DNA from: Mycobacterium sp. 236(2023)
GTDB lineage: Bacteria; Actinomycetota; Actinomycetes; Mycobacteriales; Mycobacteriaceae
Assembly: GCF_029623955.1 (NCBI RefSeq)
Contig: NZ_JARSBP010000014.1
Span: 1-64,000, forward strand
Length of the DNA stretch: 64,000 nucleotides
Reading direction: 5' to 3'
The translations under genes and the position numbers were made by a program. Below are positions 53,127-62,493 of the stretch, in pieces (position 1 is the stretch's first letter; each line of letters starts with the position of its first letter). The notes under the pieces were generated by a model that saw only the letters and a program-made list of their open reading frames with translations, ran no database searches and was not told the origin of the DNA.

Positions 53127-53881
53127 TGCTCGATGACCATACGGTTCTCGTCACCGGATCGGGAGCGGGTGTCGGTCTCGGCATCGCGCGTGCGCTTGCC
53201 GCCGATGGTGCGCACGTCGTGCTGGCGACACGAAACGAGAACGGCGCCAGGGCCGCCGAAGCAATCCGCGCTCTGGGCCACGCGGCGACCTGGGTGCGCT
53301 GTGACGTCACCGACGAAGCGTCGGTCGACGCCGCGGTGGCCGCGACCATCGACACCGCAGGAAGGTTGGACGCCGTCGTGCACAACGCGACGAGCAATGC
53401 CTCGAGCCAGCCACACCAGCTCGCCGATGTCGACAACGTGTTGTGGGAGCAGCACTACTCGGTGTCGCTGCTCGGCGCCTATCACTGTGCCGCCTCGGCC
53501 TTTGATGCGTTGCGCGCACGGGGTGGAACCCTCGTCGTGATGACGTCGCCCGCGGGCATCGAAGGAAGTGCGACGCTGCCGCTCTACGCGACGATGAAAG
53601 GTGCGCTGCGCGGATTCGCCAAGAGCCTGGCTCGCGAGTGGGCACCGCACCGGATCACAGTGAACATCGTTTCGCCGCTTGCCTACTCGCCTGCCATGAC
53701 CGCCGCCATCGCGGCCGAACCGGCCATGCAAGAACGTCTGGAGCGACGTGTCCCGCTTGGTCGCATCGGCGACCCGGAAGCCGACATCGGTGCGGCTGTC
53801 AGCTTTCTCGTCGGCCCCCGAGCGCGGTACATCACCGGTCAGACACTGGGCGTCGACGGCGGTCACTTCACGAGCCTGTAG
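53126..53881 (+). CDS. SDR family oxidoreductase
   Basis: The protein has 251 residues. TGSGAGVGLGIA, HNATSNAS in the fourth strand, Ser in VVMTSPAG and the catalytic LYATMK mark a classical SDR, and ITGQTLGVDGGHF its C-terminus. It should oxidise a hydroxyl to a keto group or the reverse with NAD(P). A GTG one codon upstream (53123) is equally possible. It pairs with the degenerate SDR just before it. Confidence 0.88.
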   Translation: MLDDHTVLVTGSGAGVGLGIARALAADGAHVVLATRNENGARAAEAIRALGHAATWVRCDVTDEASVDAAVAATIDTAGRLDAVVHNATSNASSQPHQLADVDNVLWEQHYSVSLLGAYHCAASAFDALRARGGTLVVMTSPAGIEGSATLPLYATMKGALRGFAKSLAREWAPHRITVNIVSPLAYSPAMTAAIAAEPAMQERLERRVPLGRIGDPEADIGAAVSFLVGPRARYITGQTLGVDGGHFTSL

Positions 53882-53888
53882 CGCACCC

Positions 53889-54776
53889 GTGGAACTCGGC
53901 CTCGTGCTACCTCACTCCGGTCCTACGGCGGCGCCGGAGTTCATCCGAGATTTCGCCCAGACCGCCGAGGAGGTCGGCATCGACGGGCTCTGGGCCGTCG
54001 ACCACCTCGTGCTACCCCGGATCGTGGCATCGCCCTATGTGCTCGGTCGCCAACCGGTCCAGGTGGCCGCCGGTTGGCTGGCCGAGCACTTGTCCCCGAA
54101 CTACGAGCTGATCACGACCCTTTCGTGGGTGGCGGGAATGACCAGAACGATCTCGCTGGGCACCTCGGTGTCGGTGTTGCCCATCCGCAATCCTGTGGCC
54201 AACGCTCGTCAGCTCGCCAGCCTCGACGCGCTGTCCGGGGGCCGGCTGTGGTACGGCGCCGGGATCGGCTGGATGCGCGAGGAAGCTGATGTCCTGGGGC
54301 TGCCCTGGGACCGGCGGGGCGAACGCAGCGAGGAGCACATCGCGGTGCTGCGGGCCCTGTGGCGCGGGAACGAGCGGTACGTCGAGTTTCACGGCCGTTT
54401 TTTCGACTTCGACGAAGTGGACCGACGTCCCCAACCCCTCCGTGGCACCATCCCGATCCTGATCGGCGGTCACTCCGAGGCTGCCCTGAGCCGGGCTGCC
54501 CGAATCGGGGACGGATGGATCGCGTCACCGATGCCACCGGAGCGCCTCACGGAACTGCTGTCGCAGCTGCGTGTCCATCGCGAACGCGCAAAGACGTCCG
54601 ACCCCGATTTCCGCGTCGTTGCGGCAACGAACTTCAGCGACCTCCATACCTTCGCCGCCTCGATCGCAACCTACCGGATACTCGCCGTCGACCATCTCCA
54701 GGTGCTGTTGCCCGCTGCCGACACGGTCGCGACAATCGACCTCATTCCTGAGATCGCACGAGTCGGGCGAGCCTGA
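53889..54776 (+). CDS. LLM-class F420-dependent oxidoreductase
   Basis: The protein has 295 residues, starting at a GTG. GLVLPHSGPTAAPEFIRDFA, GIDGLWAVDHLV, LGTSVSVLPIRNP and WYGAGIGWMREEADVLG are the luciferase-like TIM-barrel blocks of the F420 type. Mycobacteria use such enzymes for hydride transfer to ketones, alkenes or rings. It is the last gene of the operon from 46104. Flavin or F420 use cannot be told apart by sequence, but mycobacterial members mostly use F420. Confidence 0.88.
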   Translation: MELGLVLPHSGPTAAPEFIRDFAQTAEEVGIDGLWAVDHLVLPRIVASPYVLGRQPVQVAAGWLAEHLSPNYELITTLSWVAGMTRTISLGTSVSVLPIRNPVANARQLASLDALSGGRLWYGAGIGWMREEADVLGLPWDRRGERSEEHIAVLRALWRGNERYVEFHGRFFDFDEVDRRPQPLRGTIPILIGGHSEAALSRAARIGDGWIASPMPPERLTELLSQLRVHRERAKTSDPDFRVVAATNFSDLHTFAASIATYRILAVDHLQVLLPAADTVATIDLIPEIARVGRA

Positions 54777-54792
54777 CTTCGTCACGTCATCC

Positions 54793-54808
54793 GAGAATGC
54801 CTCCTCTC
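54793..54808. promoter_or_regulatory. Operator dyad GAGAAT-N4-CCTCTC
   Basis: The left arm is perfect and the right has two mismatches against the shared dyad. It lies 57 bases before the amidohydrolase start at 54865 and so gives that gene its own control point inside the plus-strand run. Confidence 0.5.
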
Positions 54809-54864
54809 GTTATGCGGTAATGTCGTTCCCGGCGAGAGCACGTCAGAGTCGAAGGAGCCGTCCC

Positions 54865-56040
54865 GTGGAAAACAAGCCGTTCGAGGTGTGGGATGCCGAC
54901 AACCACATGTACGAGACGATCGACGCGTACACGCGCTACCTGCCCGAGAAATACTCCGAAGCAATCAAATTCGTCGACATCAAAGGGCGCAAGAAACTCC
55001 AGATTCTCGGCACCATCACCGAGACGATCCCCAACCCGACATATGAAGTCATCCCCACCCCTGGCGCGTGGGCGGACTATTTCCGGGGCATCAACCCCGA
55101 AGGCAAGACGTTGCGCGAGCTGGCGGAACCCATCCGCTGCCCCGACGAGTTCCGACGCCCCGACCTGCGCCTGGCACTGATGGACCGCCAGGGTGTCGAC
55201 GGGACGGTCATGTTCCCCACCACCGCCGGCATGCTCGAGGAAAGAACGAAGTCAGACACCGAACTCACGCACGCTGTGACCCACGCGTTCAACCGGTGGC
55301 TACTGGAGGACTGGACGTTCAACTACCAGAACCGCATCTTCGCCGTACCAGCCATTTCGCTGAACGACCCGGCACTCGGTGTCAAAGAGCTCGAATGGTG
55401 CCTGGACAACGGGGCGAAGACAGTACTGATTCGGCCGGCTCCGGTGCCCCGTGAGGATGGCACGTCCCGGTCCCCTGCGCTGCCCGAATTCGACGACTTC
55501 TGGCGCCTGGTCGAATCCGCAGGCATCTCCGTGCAGATGCACAACTCGGATTCCGGTTACGAGCGCTACGTCGACGACTGGGAGAGCGCCGCCGAGTTTA
55601 ACGGATTCGCGTTGAGCAAGCTGCGGGGATTCATCTACGAGGAGAGCCGCAACATCTTCGATACCCTCGCCGCGTTCATCGCACACGGTGTCTTCGAGCG
55701 GTTTCCCGGCGTGCGAATCGGCGTGGTCGAGAACGGAGGTTCGTGGGCCCACCGCCTGATCGACGTGTTCGACCGCGTGTACCGCAAGAGGCCGTACGAC
55801 TTCGATCAGCACCCGTCCGACGTGTTCCGTAAGAACGTGTGGATCAACCCTTTCCACGAAGAGAACATGTCTCAGCTCGTCGAGCTCCTCGGCGCGGACC
55901 GCGTGATGTTCGGATCGGATTATCCGCATCCGGAGGGTCTCGCCGAGCCGAGGGACTTCCTCTCCGAGTTGGCCGACCTACCCCAGGACACCGCCGAGCG
56001 GGTGATGGGACGCAACCTCAAAGAGCTGCTGGGAGTCTGA
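54865..56040 (+). CDS. Amidohydrolase-2 family TIM-barrel protein
   Basis: The protein has 391 residues; GAAGGAG lies before the GTG. The metal motif is DADNHMYET (H14, E17). VQMHNSDSGYERYVDDW, VVENGGSWAHRLIDVFDRVY and FGSDYPHPEGLAEPRDF are further blocks. This copy and that at 62494 share the YET/RYLP start (AYTRYLPEKY) and the DYPHPEG-type end and form one subgroup; those at 28911 and 41334 form the other. It converges with the hotdog gene 3 bases away. Confidence 0.87.
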   Translation: MENKPFEVWDADNHMYETIDAYTRYLPEKYSEAIKFVDIKGRKKLQILGTITETIPNPTYEVIPTPGAWADYFRGINPEGKTLRELAEPIRCPDEFRRPDLRLALMDRQGVDGTVMFPTTAGMLEERTKSDTELTHAVTHAFNRWLLEDWTFNYQNRIFAVPAISLNDPALGVKELEWCLDNGAKTVLIRPAPVPREDGTSRSPALPEFDDFWRLVESAGISVQMHNSDSGYERYVDDWESAAEFNGFALSKLRGFIYEESRNIFDTLAAFIAHGVFERFPGVRIGVVENGGSWAHRLIDVFDRVYRKRPYDFDQHPSDVFRKNVWINPFHEENMSQLVELLGADRVMFGSDYPHPEGLAEPRDFLSELADLPQDTAERVMGRNLKELLGV

Positions 56041-56043
56041 CGG

Positions 56044-56901
56044 TCACCCAACCTCAGTCGTGCCAAAAACGTGGGTCGCGACGGTTACCAACTTACGGTC
56101 AGCGCCCTCGTCGTACACACATGTTCGCGCTGCCACAGAGCCTCCGTATCCGGCCAGCGGTTCTGCCTCAAACGTGAACGGCCCCGTCTTCGCCCGGGCG
56201 AGGAACATCGTGTGCGAGGAGACCCCCAGGAGAGCAGTGGTCCCGACCACGCCGGCCACGCTGCTGCGGGCCGCGGTCTCGGTCATCACAAACTGCGGAC
56301 CCACGTGCAAAGCGGCATCCGGCGAGGCTACGGCCGCCGTCAACGCAGGCAACGTCCACGTATCCGTGTCGACCTGATTGCCTCCGAACACCTGCCACAG
56401 CGGCGGCAGCGCCGGCGAATCCACGACTTCCAACGGCTCCACAGTCATCTTCTGTAACCCCGCCGGGGGTACACCGATTGATACGCCCTGTCCCTCGGTC
56501 ATCGCCAGGACACGGCAGGGATGGTCGGCGTCGACGATGAGTGACCGGCTGTAGGCCATCCGCTGTCCTCGTTTGAGGTCCTCGGTCCGCACCTCGAATC
56601 GCGATACTCCGTGACCGGGGTCGAGGACTTGACAGGAATGCACCACGGGGTTGGGCACCGCCTCCAGATCGGACACGAGACCTCCTTCGGGGGAGGCGAT
56701 TCCGAAGACACTGAGCAGGATTCCACCCCCGCCGTCACGCATGTCGTGCCGGACCGAAACAGAGTCGTCGACCGGACCGACATTCATCGATGCGTGGTGG
56801 CGTCCGATGTAGCGGTAACTCAGCAGTCCACCCCAGCGACGATGCAGTTCGGCAGCGTAAGCAGCCGGATCGTCAGTGAGATCCCTGATGTCGCGAATCA
56901 C
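56044..56901 (-). CDS. Hotdog-fold thioesterase-like protein
   Basis: The protein has 285 residues; GTG 56901 overlaps the stop of the preceding LLM gene. GPVDDSVSVRHDMRDGGGGIL and, in the second half, SSHTMFLARAKTGPFTFEAE look like the two hotdog repeats of actinobacterial thioesterase/dehydratase-like proteins. No catalytic residue can be assigned with confidence. As the last gene of a seven-gene minus operon of acyl-CoA enzymes it may release or hydrate a CoA ester. Confidence 0.6.
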   Translation of the reverse strand: MIRDIRDLTDDPAAYAAELHRRWGGLLSYRYIGRHHASMNVGPVDDSVSVRHDMRDGGGGILLSVFGIASPEGGLVSDLEAVPNPVVHSCQVLDPGHGVSRFEVRTEDLKRGQRMAYSRSLIVDADHPCRVLAMTEGQGVSIGVPPAGLQKMTVEPLEVVDSPALPPLWQVFGGNQVDTDTWTLPALTAAVASPDAALHVGPQFVMTETAARSSVAGVVGTTALLGVSSHTMFLARAKTGPFTFEAEPLAGYGGSVAARTCVYDEGADRKLVTVATHVFGTTEVG

Positions 56902-57866
56902 GAAGCCTCCGTCATCAATCCTGCGAATCTCTTCAAGTACGGCCAGGCGATGTCTGGCGGGATCCCGCCGCACAACGGCGAGATGTTGAACACCTCACCC
57001 CCTCTGATCCGTTCTCGCGCCTCGTCCACCGACACGATCACATGGGACGACGACGTTCGGCGTAATTCCTCGACCGTCGTGGCGGTGGTGATGTTCGCCG
57101 ACACCGTGTTGCCGGGATTCCACTGTGCGTAGGCCGTCGCGTCATGGAGCAGGTAGGTACCGAGCTCATCCCACGCGTCATCGACATGCTCGGCGACAAA
57201 ACAGTTCGTCGCGGCCTCCCGGTCGGGGATCAGCACGAATCCAGGATCGAAACCATGCTCCCGGCAGGCCTTCTCATACGCCTCCTGCATGCCCGGCACA
57301 CTGCCGTTGGCCAGCAGGCCCAAGCCGTTGCGCCCCGCGCGTCGGGCTGCAGCCAGGCTGGCACCGCCCCAGCTCATCATCGGTCCACCCGGCGTGCGAG
57401 GCAGCGGAGTCACCTTCATACGGCGGCCGCCCTGGGCCACTTCCTCCCCGGCGAGCAGCCGACGCACGATGCCCAGCTTGTAGTCGGCAATCCTGCCGCG
57501 ATCAGACAGGGATAGTCCAAAATGTTCGTATTCCTCTGGGCGATAACCGATCCCGAACACATAGGTGGCGCGACCCGCGCTGATGTGGTCCAGAACGGCG
57601 ATGTCCTCTGCCAGCCGGGCTGGATCGTAGAAAGGCAGGATGATGACGAGGTTCAACATCATCTGTCTCGTCGCCGACGCGATCGCGGCCCCGAGCAACA
57701 AGGGAGACGGAAGATAGCCGTCGTCGGCACAATGATGTTCGCAGATCACCGCCGCAAGGCAACCGTGGTCTTCCGCCCAGGCGCTCATCTCGCACGCCGC
57801 CCCGTAGAGATCCGTCGGGGGCGCACCGAACGTCGGAGCCCGCATGTCGAAGCGCAGAGTGAACAC
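56898..57866 (-). CDS. LLM-class F420/flavin-dependent oxidoreductase
   Basis: The protein has 322 residues from a GTG. MFTLRFDMRAPTFG, AVICEHHCADDGYLPSPLLL, YDPARLAEDIAVLDHISAG and YVFGIGYRPEEYEHFG are luciferase-like monooxygenase blocks. It differs from the LLM protein at 53889 and is nearer to the bacterial-luciferase alpha-type group. It probably oxidises or reduces a ring or ketone of the pathway compound. Its stop overlaps the hotdog gene. Confidence 0.87.
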   Translation of the reverse strand: MFTLRFDMRAPTFGAPPTDLYGAACEMSAWAEDHGCLAAVICEHHCADDGYLPSPLLLGAAIASATRQMMLNLVIILPFYDPARLAEDIAVLDHISAGRATYVFGIGYRPEEYEHFGLSLSDRGRIADYKLGIVRRLLAGEEVAQGGRRMKVTPLPRTPGGPMMSWGGASLAAARRAGRNGLGLLANGSVPGMQEAYEKACREHGFDPGFVLIPDREAATNCFVAEHVDDAWDELGTYLLHDATAYAQWNPGNTVSANITTATTVEELRRTSSSHVIVSVDEARERIRGGEVFNISPLCGGIPPDIAWPYLKRFAGLMTEAS

Positions 57867-57875
57867 GGCCGGCCG

Positions 57876-58754
57876 CTACTTCCCTGGTCCGTTCGGGAAC
57901 TTGAGGTACGAGCCTGCATCGACGCGGATCTGCTGACCCGTGACGTAGCGGCTGTCATCGCTGGCCAAAAAGACGCCAAGGTTGGCGATGTCCTCGGGCT
58001 CCACGTAAGGGATGGGCATTGCCTGAAAATAGGTGAACGCGAGATCAGCGTCCTTGCGTGTCGGCTTCTTACCCTCCGCGATCAGGTCCGGCCTGAACAC
58101 GCCGTAGATGCCGTCGTTGTGCAGTAGGTCGGTATTGACGTTGGTCGGATGTATCACGTTGACGCGAATGAACCTGGGCGCCAGGTGGATCGCCATCTGC
58201 TCGGCGTACTCCATGAGAATCCGCTTGCTCCAGGCGTATCCGGCGCCGCCCGGACCCATCTCTGGGCTGTCGGCGTTACCCGGCATCATCCCCGCTGTCG
58301 ATCCCGTGATCACGATCGACGAACCGTCCGCCAGGTGCGGCAGAGACACCGCGACCGTGTTGAGTACGCCAACCAGGTCCACATCGGTGGCGTCGACGAA
58401 ATGCGACGGGTCAGGAGAGCCCATGGCCATCGGCAGGATGCCTGCGTTGGCCACCACGACGTCGAGCGGCCCGAAATCCGCGAGCGCCGAATCGAGCGCC
58501 TCCCGCAGTGCACTTCGTTCGCGAACGTCGGCCACGCGGGTGTACACACGACGGCCCAGCTCCTTGACCGCCCGTTCCGTCTCACCCAGATCCTCCGGTG
58601 TCGCCAAGGGGTACGGATTTGACGCGATGTCGGCGCAGATGTCCACCGCGACGATGTCCGCACCCTCGCGCGCCATGGCGAGCGCGTGCGCTCTGCCCTG
58701 TCCCCGTGCCGCTCCGGTGATGAACGCGACCTTGCCGTCGAGCCGTCCGGTCAT
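57876..58754 (-). CDS. Mycofactocin-coupled SDR
   Basis: The protein has 292 residues with GGAG before the ATG. The cofactor loop TGAARGQGRAHALAMAREGADI is of the form typical of the mycofactocin-coupled SDR subfamily, in which NAD stays bound and electrons pass to mycofactocin. The catalytic site is in GYAWSKRILMEYA, and HPTNVNTDLLHND is another mark of this group. It should oxidise an alcohol. The Zn alcohol dehydrogenase cut by the left edge may use the same electron route. Confidence 0.9.
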   Translation of the reverse strand: MTGRLDGKVAFITGAARGQGRAHALAMAREGADIVAVDICADIASNPYPLATPEDLGETERAVKELGRRVYTRVADVRERSALREALDSALADFGPLDVVVANAGILPMAMGSPDPSHFVDATDVDLVGVLNTVAVSLPHLADGSSIVITGSTAGMMPGNADSPEMGPGGAGYAWSKRILMEYAEQMAIHLAPRFIRVNVIHPTNVNTDLLHNDGIYGVFRPDLIAEGKKPTRKDADLAFTYFQAMPIPYVEPEDIANLGVFLASDDSRYVTGQQIRVDAGSYLKFPNGPGK

Positions 58755-58769
58755 TTCCGCTCCGTTTCG

Positions 58770-60311
58770 TCAGTCTCCGAAGTGCACACGCAGTTCGTTC
58801 TTGAGGACTTTGCCGGTGAGATTTCTCGGCAGCGCGTCGACCAGTTCCAGGCGTTCGGGTGCCTTGTGCTTGCTCAACCCGAAACTCTGACAATGCGTGT
58901 AGAGCGATTCGAGGGTGACCTCGACACCCGGGCTTGCAACGACGACGGCGCATACGCGTTCGCCGGTGCGCGCATCGGGCACTCCGATCACGGCCACGTC
59001 CGCGATTGCTGGGTGTGTCGCGAGAACCTGTTCGATCTCCAGTGCCGAGATGTTCTCCGCGTTGCGGATGATCGAGTCCTTGAGGCGCCCTGTGACGACG
59101 ACGTTGCCGTCCGCATCCAGTCGGCCGCGGTCGCCGGTACGGAACCAGCCGTCCGCGTCGAACGCCGCATCGTCGAGAGAGGAATCGACGTAGCCGAGGA
59201 AACACTGCGGACCCTTGAGCCGCAGCTCCCCGTCCTCGCCTGGTGCGAGTTCGCGTTCTCTGTCGTCGACCACACGCACTCTGACACCGGCGACGGGTCG
59301 GCCCACGGTGTGGTCCAGCACGTCGGGATCGCCGTCCGGGGCGGCCGATGTTGCGACCGGAAACTCGGTGAGCCCCCACGCGTTTGCGATACCGGGGACC
59401 GAAAGTATCTCGCGCACTTGGCGGCCCAGTTCTGCAGTGATCGGGGCACCGCCGCCGACACAGCCGCGCAGGTTTCGGAACAGAGGCTGGTCACCGTGCT
59501 TGCGCTGCGCCGCCATGAACGCCACGAAGAACGGGGTTGCCGATCCGAGAATGGTGGCGCCGTGCTCCGCGATCGCGAACGGGGTGCGTTCGGGGTCGAA
59601 CGAATCGAACAAGACCAGCCGCATACCGGTCAGCAGGCTCGCAGCCAGCATTGCGGCCCCGCCGATGTGCGAGACGGGAAACGCGATCGGATTGACATCG
59701 GCACTGGACGCGCCGACCATCTCCACGACGCCCGCGGATCCGGCGATGACCGAGCGATCACAATGCCGAATACCTTTGGGAGAAGCCGTCGTCCCCGACG
59801 AGTAGTAAACCCAGCGCGGTTCGTTGCCCGACGCCGGTGGAGACGGCACTGACGCTGGGTCACCGGCCGGGAGGCGCAGGGTGTCGGTGACCGGTATGCC
59901 GTGATCGACGACGATGATGGCCATCTCGCGTTCCCTGGCCAGTTCGTCGCCGAGTGCGACGTGGTCGTAGCCCCGCCAGATTCCCGGAACGATCAGCACC
60001 TCGGTGCCGAGTTGAGTCGTCGCGAACCGCACCTCGCTTTCCCGCCAGATGGGCAGGATGGGGTTCTGAACGGCGCCGAGTCGCGTCAGCGCCACCATCA
60101 CCACCATTGTCTCGAGGGTCGTGGGCAACTGCCACGACACCACGGTGCCGGCTTCGACTCCACGTTCAGCGAACGCAGCCGCGGCGGCCCCCGCCGCCTC
60201 GCACAGCTCTCCGTTCGTCATCGAGCGGCCGAAGTCGTCGACCAGCACCACTCGGTCCGGATCCTCGCGGGCAGCTGATTGTACGAGTTGCCAATAGGTT
60301 TCAGTGTTCAC
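58770..60311 (-). CDS. Acyl-CoA ligase (AMP-binding)
   Basis: The protein has 513 residues. YYSSGTTASPKGIRH is the P-loop near residue 155, NAWGLTEFPVAT the acceptor motif, GWFRTGDRGRLDADGNV the hinge and LTGKVLKNELR the C-terminal Lys motif. It should form the CoA ester at the entry of the pathway served by the minus operon. GTG 60311 overlaps the stop of the dehydrogenase upstream (GTGA). Confidence 0.9.
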   Translation of the reverse strand: MNTETYWQLVQSAAREDPDRVVLVDDFGRSMTNGELCEAAGAAAAAFAERGVEAGTVVSWQLPTTLETMVVMVALTRLGAVQNPILPIWRESEVRFATTQLGTEVLIVPGIWRGYDHVALGDELAREREMAIIVVDHGIPVTDTLRLPAGDPASVPSPPASGNEPRWVYYSSGTTASPKGIRHCDRSVIAGSAGVVEMVGASSADVNPIAFPVSHIGGAAMLAASLLTGMRLVLFDSFDPERTPFAIAEHGATILGSATPFFVAFMAAQRKHGDQPLFRNLRGCVGGGAPITAELGRQVREILSVPGIANAWGLTEFPVATSAAPDGDPDVLDHTVGRPVAGVRVRVVDDRERELAPGEDGELRLKGPQCFLGYVDSSLDDAAFDADGWFRTGDRGRLDADGNVVVTGRLKDSIIRNAENISALEIEQVLATHPAIADVAVIGVPDARTGERVCAVVVASPGVEVTLESLYTHCQSFGLSKHKAPERLELVDALPRNLTGKVLKNELRVHFGD

Positions 60312-61507
60312 CGGCTTGGAAGCATCAGTCGGCGTTTGGCCAGAATGTTGCGCATCATCTCCGAACTGCCGCCGGATACCGTGTACGCGCGCGACCATAA
60401 CCAGCACTCGCGGAGGCGTCGCTTCGCTTCGTCGACGCTCGGATCGGCGGCCACAGTACACACCGATGCACCGAGCTCGGTGCCGTAGGCCGAAACCCGA
60501 TGGTAAGTCTCTGCGAAGCTCAGCTTCGCGATCGACCCGTCGCCCACCTGGTCGGCTCCCACGGTCATGCGCTCGACATGGTCGTCGATGAATGCCTTGG
60601 CCACCTCCACCTCGACCGCGAGTTCGCTGACGGTCTGGCGAATATCCTCATGTTCGAGAGCGGGCTTGCCGCCGAGTGTGGCATGGCGCGCGACGTTCAC
60701 GAGATCGTCAATCAACAGCTCCAGCAGGATGACATTGCCGCCGATGCCGAATCGCTCGAAGTCGAGTCCCGCCATGATGATCGACCAGCCTTGGCCCTCC
60801 TCACCGATCAGACCGTCGGCGGGAATCGGCACCGAGTCGAGGAAGACCTCGTTGACCTCGATCGCCTCGTTGATCGTCCGGATCGGACGCACGTCTACTC
60901 CATCGGCCGAGAGTGGCACGACGAAGGCCGACAATCCGTGGTGCCGCGTGGATGCGGGGTCGGTCCTGACCAGAGCAAGACCCATATCGGCCCAGTGCCC
61001 ATCGGTGATCCACGTCTTCTGCCCGTCGAGCACCCAGCTGCCGTCGTCGTTGCGCACACCTCGGCACCGCACCGCGGCAATGTCACTGCCTGCGTTCGGC
61101 TCACTGAGCAACTGACACCACACGTGCTCGCTGCGCCTGATCGGTGGAAGCAACGCTCCCTTCTGTTCATCCGAGCCGAAATGAAGCAGGACATGCGCAG
61201 CCAGGTTGACCTGATCGACCGGACGCGGAGCGCGGGCGCGTAAGAGCTCCTCGCTGACGATGCGATCGTGCAGTGGATGATGGTCCGGCCTACCGCCGTA
61301 CTCGACGGGCCAGTCCGCACCAACGAAGCCGGCCTCGAACAGCCCGGCGAACCAGGTTCGCAGTGCAGCCTCCTGCCCGGCGTCCTCAGGCGCTCGGCGC
61401 CCCTCACGCGCGTCGAAGGGCGGTGCGTGCTCGGCGATATGCGCACGTAGCCGTTCCCGGAACGTCGTCAGCTGCGCTTCGCTGGGGCGCGGATTCGGTG
61501 TACTCAC
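60308..61507 (-). CDS. Acyl-CoA dehydrogenase (FadE-type, large)
   Basis: The protein has 399 residues, starting at a GTG that overlaps the stop of the neighbouring dehydrogenase. LLSEPNAGSDIAAVRCRGVRN is the substrate/FAD block, LDGQKTWITDGHWADMG the middle domain and YTVSGGSSEMMRNILAKRRL the C-terminal signature. With the smaller product of 61504 it probably forms a heteromeric FadE, as for other mycobacterial steroid-type dehydrogenases. It should desaturate an acyl-CoA. Confidence 0.9.
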   Translation of the reverse strand: MSTPNPRPSEAQLTTFRERLRAHIAEHAPPFDAREGRRAPEDAGQEAALRTWFAGLFEAGFVGADWPVEYGGRPDHHPLHDRIVSEELLRARAPRPVDQVNLAAHVLLHFGSDEQKGALLPPIRRSEHVWCQLLSEPNAGSDIAAVRCRGVRNDDGSWVLDGQKTWITDGHWADMGLALVRTDPASTRHHGLSAFVVPLSADGVDVRPIRTINEAIEVNEVFLDSVPIPADGLIGEEGQGWSIIMAGLDFERFGIGGNVILLELLIDDLVNVARHATLGGKPALEHEDIRQTVSELAVEVEVAKAFIDDHVERMTVGADQVGDGSIAKLSFAETYHRVSAYGTELGASVCTVAADPSVDEAKRRLRECWLWSRAYTVSGGSSEMMRNILAKRRLMLPSR

Positions 61508-62487
61508 CAGCCGGACCCCGTCGCGTACGCGGCACGACTGGTGCGGGCGTTGCCGAGCAGGTGACCATTGGTGAAGGCACGGCGCAACTCATGGTGCAGC
61601 GGGTACTCCCAGGTGAACCCGATCCCGCCAGAGAGCTGCATACACTCGTCGATGGCCGCGGTGGCGTTTGCTACCACGAAAGCGTGTGCCGCGGAGGACA
61701 ATTGGATAGCTTCGTCGGACACCTCCGGTGCTGCCAGCGCGCGGGCCGCCTTCATGATCACCGCGCGCGCTTTCTCCTCGAGGACGAGCAACTCGACGAG
61801 GCGGTGCTGGACCGCCTGAAAGCTCGCTATCGGCGCGCCGAATGCGATCCGGTCCTTGAGATACGCGATCAATCTCTCGAAGGTCGCCGACAACGCACCG
61901 ACCGAGTCGGCGCTGAGCAGCACCCGGGCCATCGCGAGCAACTGGTCCGAGCGCGTACTCGCACTGACACCCACACCGTCGGTACCCGATAGATCCACTC
62001 GCCACACCGGACGGCTCACGTCGAGCAGCTCCTCGTCACGACTCCTGGGCGTGGCGTCGGACAGCTCGAACACGTGAATCCCGTTACTTCCCAATGTAAC
62101 CAGAACGCGCAGCGCTTCGGCGTTCGTGACCCGCACGGTACCGCCGGACAACGCCACGCCGGCGGGCGTGCTGCCATCGAGGACCACGGGAAGCCAGCGT
62201 TTGCGGACGTCGGCCGGCGCCGATGCCAGCGCCGCCGCCGCGAGTGTCGTGCCGAACCATCCCGACCGATCACCGGCCCGGCCTATCTCCTCGGCGATCA
62301 CGGCGGTTTCGACGGGCAGCCAGCCTGCACCACCCAACGCCTCGTCAACCAGCAAGCCCGTCCAGTCCATCCGCGCGAGATCCTCGACTGAATCCTTCTC
62401 GCCGCGCCCAGAAAGGAATTCGCGGGCCGAGGATCTCAACAGTTCGAGGTCGATGTCGGAGTCGTCGACCACACTGTCGGGGGCCAC
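61504..62487 (-). CDS. Acyl-CoA dehydrogenase family protein (small subunit type)
   Basis: The protein has 327 residues, beginning at a GTG. The N-terminal helical domain (LLRSSAREFLSGRGEKD) is followed by a poorly conserved middle part and the C-terminal helices (LKDRIAFGAPIASFQAVQH, MQLSGGIGFTWEYPLHHELR). The short length and the pairing with the larger gene are typical of the small partner in alpha2beta2 FadE enzymes; such partners often lack the catalytic Glu. This assignment is by analogy. Confidence 0.87.
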   Translation of the reverse strand: MAPDSVVDDSDIDLELLRSSAREFLSGRGEKDSVEDLARMDWTGLLVDEALGGAGWLPVETAVIAEEIGRAGDRSGWFGTTLAAAALASAPADVRKRWLPVVLDGSTPAGVALSGGTVRVTNAEALRVLVTLGSNGIHVFELSDATPRSRDEELLDVSRPVWRVDLSGTDGVGVSASTRSDQLLAMARVLLSADSVGALSATFERLIAYLKDRIAFGAPIASFQAVQHRLVELLVLEEKARAVIMKAARALAAPEVSDEAIQLSSAAHAFVVANATAAIDECMQLSGGIGFTWEYPLHHELRRAFTNGHLLGNARTSRAAYATGSGW

Positions 62488-62493
62488 AGATCA

